Shown one piece after another: positions 59,030 through 64,000 of a DNA stretch of 64,000 bases; within the stretch, counting starts at the first letter, position 1, and each line of letters opens with the position of its first letter. Made by a program: the position numbers and the translations under genes. A model generated the notes under the pieces. That model ran no database searches and was not told where the DNA came from. It saw nothing but the letters and a program-made list of their open reading frames with translations. The stretch is from Hallerella sp963652365 (GTDB lineage: Bacteria > Fibrobacterota > Fibrobacteria > Fibrobacterales > Fibrobacteraceae): NCBI GenBank assembly GCA_963652365.1, contig CAVJTH010000004.1, forward strand, positions 73,671-137,670. The letters are read 5' to 3'.

Positions 59030-62000
59030 TTATTGTCTATTGGCGTCCTTCAGCTGTACGTCATTCCATTGATATGTATTCGGTTTGAAGTTCTTTACAA
59101 TAGCATTTCCATCAACTAGCTTTACGTTAATGTCGGTTGATTTTGCTCTGCTTTGAGCTTCTGCCGTAAATGATCCATTGGTCACGACTACAGGCTCAAA
59201 ATTGGCATCCTTGTAAATGTCGTTATATACGCTGGTTCCGATTACAACCTCGCCCAGGGCATCCACGCCGACGCTACCACGAGAATGTTTGCATTGGATA
59301 GCAAGGTTACCCTTATCGCTAAAGGCAAGTACGTCGATGCCCTTGTCACCGCTTCGCGGGGTTACCCTTGTATCGTACCCCATTTGAGCGTAGTATACGG
59401 CGACAAACGCCTCGAAAAGGTAATCGTCTATGTCCCTCAGGTCATCGATTCCAACATAGGAAATCTTTGAGTCCATGCCGTGACCGAAGAGCTTACCATC
59501 CAGTTCCTTCTGGATTACCTCGATACGTTCCGTCGGATAGAGGGAAGCCGTCGCCAGATGGGTCTTATTCTGCAGCAGGGCGTCAAGTACCACGTCAAAT
59601 GTATCGAATTCACTGCATGTAGCCATCGGGAAGTGAACGAAGACGTCCTTCGTCTGACCAATACGATATACACGATCCGTTGCCTGCATTTCCTTGGCTG
59701 GATTCCAGTGGCGGGAATAGTGGATTACATGGTTAGCGCCGACTACGTTCAGGCCTACCCCAGCTGCCAACTGTGACATGATTATCACGTTGAAGCCTTT
59801 CTTTTCCTGGAAAATATCCACAGTTTTCTGGCGAGATTGCTTGTTTCCCCTGTCAGTTGTAGATGTATCGCCATTGATTACGCTTGCCTCGATGCCGAAC
59901 TTTTCCAACAGGACACGCTGCAGCATGCGTTGCATTTCACGACGGTCGGTAAAGATGATTACCTTTTCATTTTTACTACGGATATCCTCAAGAATCTGCA
60001 TTGTCGCCGACAGCTTGGCAGAACTACGAATCAGGGCATCCACGGGAACGTTTTCCACATCCTTGAAGTCCAGATACGGATGGTCGCTAATCTTCCTAAG
60101 TGTCTGTATTCTCTCAAATGGATGAGCGTTGCTCTGTAATCCAAGATTGATTGCCGATACATAGCGATCATACTGTTCGGCAGGCATGGGAACCTTATGG
60201 TACTCTACATGTTTTTCGGGAAGATCCTTGCTCACTTCCGACTTTAGGCGTCTCAGGAAATATCCGCCAAGTTCAGTACGCAGATCCTTTCCGAGCTTTT
60301 CAATGTTTGAATCCTCGTCCTTGAGCGGTTCCTGATATCTGACCGAAAAGGCCTTGGCATTTCCAAGCAGACCTGGAACGGAGAAGTCCATGATGCACCA
60401 CAGATCCATGAAGGTATTCTCGACAGGCGTACCCGTCATCGATATACGGAGATCGCTCTTGAGCGCCTTTGCCGCATTGGTTACGAGTGCACCAGGAGTC
60501 TTTACCTTCTGAGCCTCGTCTAGAACGACAATGGCGAAATCGATGGCGGCGAGACTAAACTGTCCCCGACGCATGGCCTCATAGCCTACGACCATGACGT
60601 GCTTGAAAGAATGCTGCTCTACGAAATCCCTGTTCTGCTCCCTGGGAACCTTTTCGAGGATTTCTACAGGCATGCTTTCCCTGAAGAATCTGCTGTATTC
60701 ACGGCGCCAGTTTTCTAGCAGGGAGACTGGGGCGACAATAAGGTACGGCTTATTCCTGGCATTGCGATAGCGTGAATGCCAGTCGATCAGGTAAAGTACC
60801 TGCAAAGTCTTTCCTAGGCCCATGTCATCGGCTAGCAGTCCTCCCTTGGCGTTCTTGGCAAGGTTCTGCAGCCATGCGACACCTTCGATCTGGTGATCCT
60901 TGAGCTTAAAGTCGTCAATCAAGTAAGGATCATCTTCAAGCTGCAGCTGTTTCGGGAGATAGTTGCCTTCCCTGGTCACATCGTAACCAGTCTCTTCCAT
61001 GTTCTCCTCGATAAGGAGAACCTCGCAGCTTTTCTTCTTCGACTCGATGGAACCTGGTCCGTCAGGAGTAACCTGTTCCTTCTTGTGGAGCTGTTTCCTG
61101 GCAAAGTCAGCCATGGACTCGGCTTCATCAAGGGGTATCTTGGCTCCCCTATATTCGCAGAAAGGCTTGCCGTCTTTCCTTGCAATGGCGATAGAATCGG
61201 TAAATTCTGCAAGTTCGGACGCATCCTTGATCAGGATTCGGGTTGTGCCGTTGGCACGGTCTTCAACCTCGAATGAAGGAATCCATTGCGACTTATACGG
61301 AGAGATGAATGGGTAAATCTTGGGCTCGTATAGACCTTTTCCGATTACACGGTCGCTGTAGAATGCTGAAAGGTCTGTTACATTCGGGTCAAAATACTTC
61401 TCAGGGTTATTGACAATGTCCTTGACCTTTTCAGGATCGCTGACCTTGCGAACCTGCTTTACATTCTTCAGTTCTTCCTGAATTGCAGAGTCAAGAGCGA
61501 CAATGGTCTTCTGCTTTGCATCACCCATTGCATAATGGTCACGAACATCATTGCACTTGTCAAACAGTTCGACGAATTTCTTACTGCATTCGTCTTTAAT
61601 GGAAGGGGTAATCTCAAGTTCACCATTCTGGTAAGAAACGTCAATCTTGACATTCTTTGGCAGAACGACATTGCGGTCATTAAGAGTTTGGTCTAGAGTA
61701 GAAGCCGACTCTTTAGACAATGCTTTTATTTCGGCAAAACGCCTGTAGCTTTCTCCCCTGTCCTTAATTTGAAGGCTATTGAATTCATTTAGAGCTTTAA
61801 TCAGATGGTACTGTTCAAGTGACAGCAGATAGTCGACTGACTCTCCCTTGATTTTCAACGTAACTGCGGGGCCATTTTCGTCAATCTTGGGCAGGACGTC
61901 TCCGCTGGGAGCGAAGGCACGATAGGAAATGGTGTATTGGAAATTCGGCGTAAACGGTATTCCGTCATGTTCAACGAAAATTTCGAACGGATATAGTGGC

Positions 62001-62179
62001 GGAAGGCCTATGACTTCACGCTCAAACTCGCCCAATTCATAGATGTTATCAAAGGGCATTTCAATGGAACCATCTTCAAGCAGGCTTGCCTGACCATTGT
62101 CAGTCATTGTCTTGAGATAGATAGCGTTGGAGCTGTCAAAAATGAAGCTGTTCTTGGTTGATTTAAGCCTATCTAACAT
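59030..62179 (-). CDS. zorD: ZorD: SNF2-type helicase with C-terminal Mrr-like nuclease (Zorya)
   Basis: 1049 residues. The N-terminal 400 or so residues are a ZorD-type extension. SNF2 helicase core: FKLKDHQIEGVAWLQNLA, Walker A GGLLADDMGLGKTLQVLYLI (about 455), AIVVLDEAQKVKTP (DEAQ box about 550), MTGTPVENTFMDLW, then the second lobe VIIFTDRREMQRMLQRVL and MSQLAAGVGLNVVGANHVIH with QATDRVYRIGQTKDVFVH. The C-terminal 110 residues are an Mrr_cat-type restriction nuclease: YDTRVTPRSGDKGIDVLAFS and LAIQCKHSRG (D...QxK active site, about 946-963). The start ATG 62179 overlaps zorC by 11 nt. ZorD degrades invading DNA after the membrane sensor fires; that role is known for Zorya, not shown here. 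Confidence 0.88.
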   Translation of the reverse strand: MLDRLKSTKNSFIFDSSNAIYLKTMTDNGQASLLEDGSIEMPFDNIYELGEFEREVIGLPPLYPFEIFVEHDGIPFTPNFQYTISYRAFAPSGDVLPKIDENGPAVTLKIKGESVDYLLSLEQYHLIKALNEFNSLQIKDRGESYRRFAEIKALSKESASTLDQTLNDRNVVLPKNVKIDVSYQNGELEITPSIKDECSKKFVELFDKCNDVRDHYAMGDAKQKTIVALDSAIQEELKNVKQVRKVSDPEKVKDIVNNPEKYFDPNVTDLSAFYSDRVIGKGLYEPKIYPFISPYKSQWIPSFEVEDRANGTTRILIKDASELAEFTDSIAIARKDGKPFCEYRGAKIPLDEAESMADFARKQLHKKEQVTPDGPGSIESKKKSCEVLLIEENMEETGYDVTREGNYLPKQLQLEDDPYLIDDFKLKDHQIEGVAWLQNLAKNAKGGLLADDMGLGKTLQVLYLIDWHSRYRNARNKPYLIVAPVSLLENWRREYSRFFRESMPVEILEKVPREQNRDFVEQHSFKHVMVVGYEAMRRGQFSLAAIDFAIVVLDEAQKVKTPGALVTNAAKALKSDLRISMTGTPVENTFMDLWCIMDFSVPGLLGNAKAFSVRYQEPLKDEDSNIEKLGKDLRTELGGYFLRRLKSEVSKDLPEKHVEYHKVPMPAEQYDRYVSAINLGLQSNAHPFERIQTLRKISDHPYLDFKDVENVPVDALIRSSAKLSATMQILEDIRSKNEKVIIFTDRREMQRMLQRVLLEKFGIEASVINGDTSTTDRGNKQSRQKTVDIFQEKKGFNVIIMSQLAAGVGLNVVGANHVIHYSRHWNPAKEMQATDRVYRIGQTKDVFVHFPMATCSEFDTFDVVLDALLQNKTHLATASLYPTERIEVIQKELDGKLFGHGMDSKISYVGIDDLRDIDDYLFEAFVAVYYAQMGYDTRVTPRSGDKGIDVLAFSDKGNLAIQCKHSRGSVGVDALGEVVIGTSVYNDIYKDANFEPVVVTNGSFTAEAQSRAKSTDINVKLVDGNAIVKNFKPNTYQWNDVQLKDANRQ

Positions 62180-63536
62180 TGTGCCCTATCCAGGTTTTCA
62201 GAGCAAATTCCCAGTAACTGCTCTGGTGTACCATTCTGCAGCTTGCTCCGTTTGCAATGTGCAAGGATGGAAGTTTAGGCTGCTTTAGCAAACTGACCGA
62301 GGCTATGTAAGCAGAATTCAGCCGTCTGTCGATTTGTACGTTGTTTCGGTATATATAGAGTGCGTTGCCCTTCTCGGAGAATTCAATAAACTTGTACTCC
62401 CCAATGGTCATTACGAACGCATAGGCGCCAGTATTTGCACCTGTCGATTTGAAGTAGAAGTCTAAGGAATCTCTCAGGGAATCTATCCTTGACAGGGTTT
62501 TCTTGCCTTCAGAAGGCCCAATCACCCTTACATCGGAAATAATATTGGAGTATTCAATCCAGAAGTCTCTACGACGGCTGTCATCAAATAGTTTTCTAAA
62601 GATCTCGTTGATATAGTCCTTGATTAGCCATTGATTGAGAATCTTTCTGGCGGAATCGACAGTCAGCTGCAGTGAGTAGTCGTGATTGAACAGCTTCCAT
62701 TTCCCTATAATGGACGGATGGCCTATTCTAAGCAAGGCTATTGATTGAAGCCTCAGCCTATCAGCACGCACGCTATTGTCTCGTTCAGCCTTGTTGATGA
62801 AGTCCGAAAGGATTATCATGCTTGTATCGGCGATGCCGTGCTCTTCAAGTACACTTTCTAGATTGTCAGGAACCACAGATTCAGCCAGATAATACGTCCG
62901 AAGCACCTTTTGGAAATATTCCGAATGGAATAGATCCTTTGCAATATCAAGAATGGACTGAAAATCAAGAGGAGACTTGCCTGAATTCTTCAATTCCTTG
63001 CCAAACAGAATGGCTCCATCTTGATTTCCTTGGTTAGCAATCTTGAAATATTGGATATTGTCTTTCCATTCAAGGAGCCTGGTCTGCTTTCCCCTGTACA
63101 TGTTCAGTCTATTGATAAACAGGTTGTACATGGGCGTGACATCACCACTGATGTCATTCCATTTATTTAAGCATAGACGCATCAATGGAGCTATATACCT
63201 ATCCGCCCATCCGCTTTCAATTATAAGGGCAATGTCGCTGTATTTGATATCATTGCAGACAATGTCTCCTGCAAAGTAGCACATCAGGCGCCGCTCCTTG
63301 ATAGAGAACGGATCTTCAGCGCCCTTTTGGTTGGACAGATATTCCCTAATTTTATGCCTCAATCCAGCCAACATGTCACCCGATATGACAGTCTCGTCAA
63401 TTCCATCGAGCTTTGCTGCAACGGCTTCAAGTTTACGGGTACTCTTACCGAGTATTTCAATCAACGAAGTAGGGAACGCTTCCCTACTCCTCTTTATGAA
63501 ATCAGACTTGTTGAAACCTTTAAGGATTTCCGACAT
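62169..63536 (-). CDS. zorC: ZorC: EH-signature protein of Zorya
   Basis: 455 residues, soluble, helical. The C-terminal third matches the EH_Signature pattern seen in ZorC proteins: DDSRRRDFWIEYSNIISDV, GAYAFVMTIGEYKFIEFSEK and GNALYIYRNN. The N-terminal part (residues 1-280) is helical without recognised motifs. ZorC is an essential component of type I Zorya and binds DNA together with ZorD in studied systems. Here it overlaps both neighbours (17 nt with the ZorB end, 11 nt with zorD), which is the compact order zorA-zorB-zorC-zorD. Assignment relies on the pattern plus context. Confidence 0.8.
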   Translation of the reverse strand: MSEILKGFNKSDFIKRSREAFPTSLIEILGKSTRKLEAVAAKLDGIDETVISGDMLAGLRHKIREYLSNQKGAEDPFSIKERRLMCYFAGDIVCNDIKYSDIALIIESGWADRYIAPLMRLCLNKWNDISGDVTPMYNLFINRLNMYRGKQTRLLEWKDNIQYFKIANQGNQDGAILFGKELKNSGKSPLDFQSILDIAKDLFHSEYFQKVLRTYYLAESVVPDNLESVLEEHGIADTSMIILSDFINKAERDNSVRADRLRLQSIALLRIGHPSIIGKWKLFNHDYSLQLTVDSARKILNQWLIKDYINEIFRKLFDDSRRRDFWIEYSNIISDVRVIGPSEGKKTLSRIDSLRDSLDFYFKSTGANTGAYAFVMTIGEYKFIEFSEKGNALYIYRNNVQIDRRLNSAYIASVSLLKQPKLPSLHIANGASCRMVHQSSYWEFALKTWIGHNVR

Positions 63537-64000
63537 TGGAATCGTTCCCCTTCAAGGTCTTTATGATAGCATCGATCTTGTCCTGAGCCTTTGTCCTCAC
63601 CCTTATTTCGACACGTCGTGACTTGCTCGGTGTAGTCCTTGGCTGGCTAAACGACAGGCCTGTCGCAATGATATATTCCCTTCCAAAAGCGAGTAATTCG
63701 GGGTTCCCTGCAACGTCTGTCTCGGTTAAACCATATCGAAGGACGTTACGGCTTCTTGCCTGCGAAAGGTTCATATTGTACAGGTAATTGAGCTCAATTG
63801 TTTCACACTGTTTGGAACATTTCGAAGAATCGGTATGTCCTTCTATGCGAATTTCCTCAATATCGTCACGAAACCGATCATTCAAAATCTTAAGGTATTT
63901 CGGGAAAAAATAGTTCATCATCTCTTTATATCGATAAGGCAACAGTAAAGTGGTTCACTTTTTCCAACAGAAAAATTTGAATTCCTAGTTGATTTTTATG
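63520..64000 (-). pseudogene. zorB: ZorB C-terminal part (OmpA/MotB-like), apparently frameshifted and cut by the window end
   Basis: The clean frame (63520-63942) encodes the OmpA-like peptidoglycan-binding domain of ZorB: EMMNYFFPKYLKILNDRF, IEEIRIEGHTDSSKCSKQ, LNYLYNMNLSQARSRNVL, IIATGLSFSQPRTTPSKSRR. It has no good start (TTG 63942) and an in-frame TGA just upstream. ZorB-like sequence continues upstream in the other two minus frames: FSVGKSEPL in one, HKNQLGIQI in the next at the window edge. Adding one T to the T5 run near 63973 and one T to the CTTTA near 63947 restores one frame through all three blocks. The N-terminal membrane part, and zorA, would lie beyond 64000. Sequencing error and true inactivation are both possible. 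Confidence 0.7.

Larger units (their letters stand above)
58961..64000. mobile_element. AT-rich defence island segment (horizontally acquired, right boundary outside window)
   Basis: From about 58.98 kb the DNA is clearly AT-richer and uses more A/T-ending codons than the rest of the window, and its genes form a phage-defence system. No integrase, transposase or terminal repeat is visible within the window, so the mechanism of entry is not shown. Confidence 0.55.

Overview
The window looks like about 64 kb of a Fibrobacter-type chromosome (phylum Fibrobacterota, rumen or gut fibre degrader). The evidence is the Ser-rich linker in a surface lipoprotein, a GH94 cellobiose phosphorylase, PCMD-domain lipoproteins, three members of what I recall as the Fibrobacter succinogenes paralogous lipoprotein family TIGR02171, and promoters with a TAnnTTTG-like element as in the Bacteroidota/FCB group. 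This assignment is inference from gene content. I see no rRNA, tRNA or CRISPR array.

Layout. 1-6061: 3' end of a GH94 phosphorylase, then an outer-membrane barrel protein and two PCMD lipoproteins. 6072-10062: PHP phosphoesterase, a short GT9-like protein, RNase HI, and the overlapping putrescine genes aguB-aguA. 10120-14190: an overlapping set of AlgX/AlgJ-like SGNH lipoprotein, transglutaminase-like exported protein and GT-C-like membrane protein. 14200-20608: three ATGA-overlapped TIGR02171-like lipoproteins built from FGE/SUMF1, PD40 propeller and SGNH-like modules, with a recently homogenised 0.6-kb tract. 20642-22401: PD40 protein and glutaminyl cyclotransferase. 22875-25149: outer-membrane barrel and thioredoxin. 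25210-28385: trpE and a trpGD fusion behind a leader peptide with three consecutive Trp codons and an attenuator. 28520-32715: APH-like sugar kinase, epimerase, flippase-like protein, glycosyltransferase. 32818-43556: valS, a small lipoprotein and a giant secreted protein of about 23 repeats. 43912-47976: unknown protein, membrane-anchored M23 peptidase, small lipoprotein, GH5 glycosidase without a signal peptide. 48051-53329: HD-GYP response regulator overlapped by a hybrid histidine kinase, then a zinc-ribbon protein. 53399-58708: class II aldolase, clpB behind a near-perfect sigma-54 promoter, and two envelope proteins.

59030-64000 is visibly AT-richer and carries the C-terminal part of ZorB plus ZorC and ZorD, a type I Zorya-like anti-phage system cut by the window end. 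Its zorB region seems to have lost two single T residues.

Much of the window concerns the envelope: lipoproteins, barrels, glycosyltransferases and SGNH-type acyl-transfer modules, with scattered metabolism. Many genes begin only 4-8 nt after a TAnnTTTG-like element, which suggests leaderless or nearly leaderless transcripts. All family assignments come from reading motifs by eye; no database search was run.
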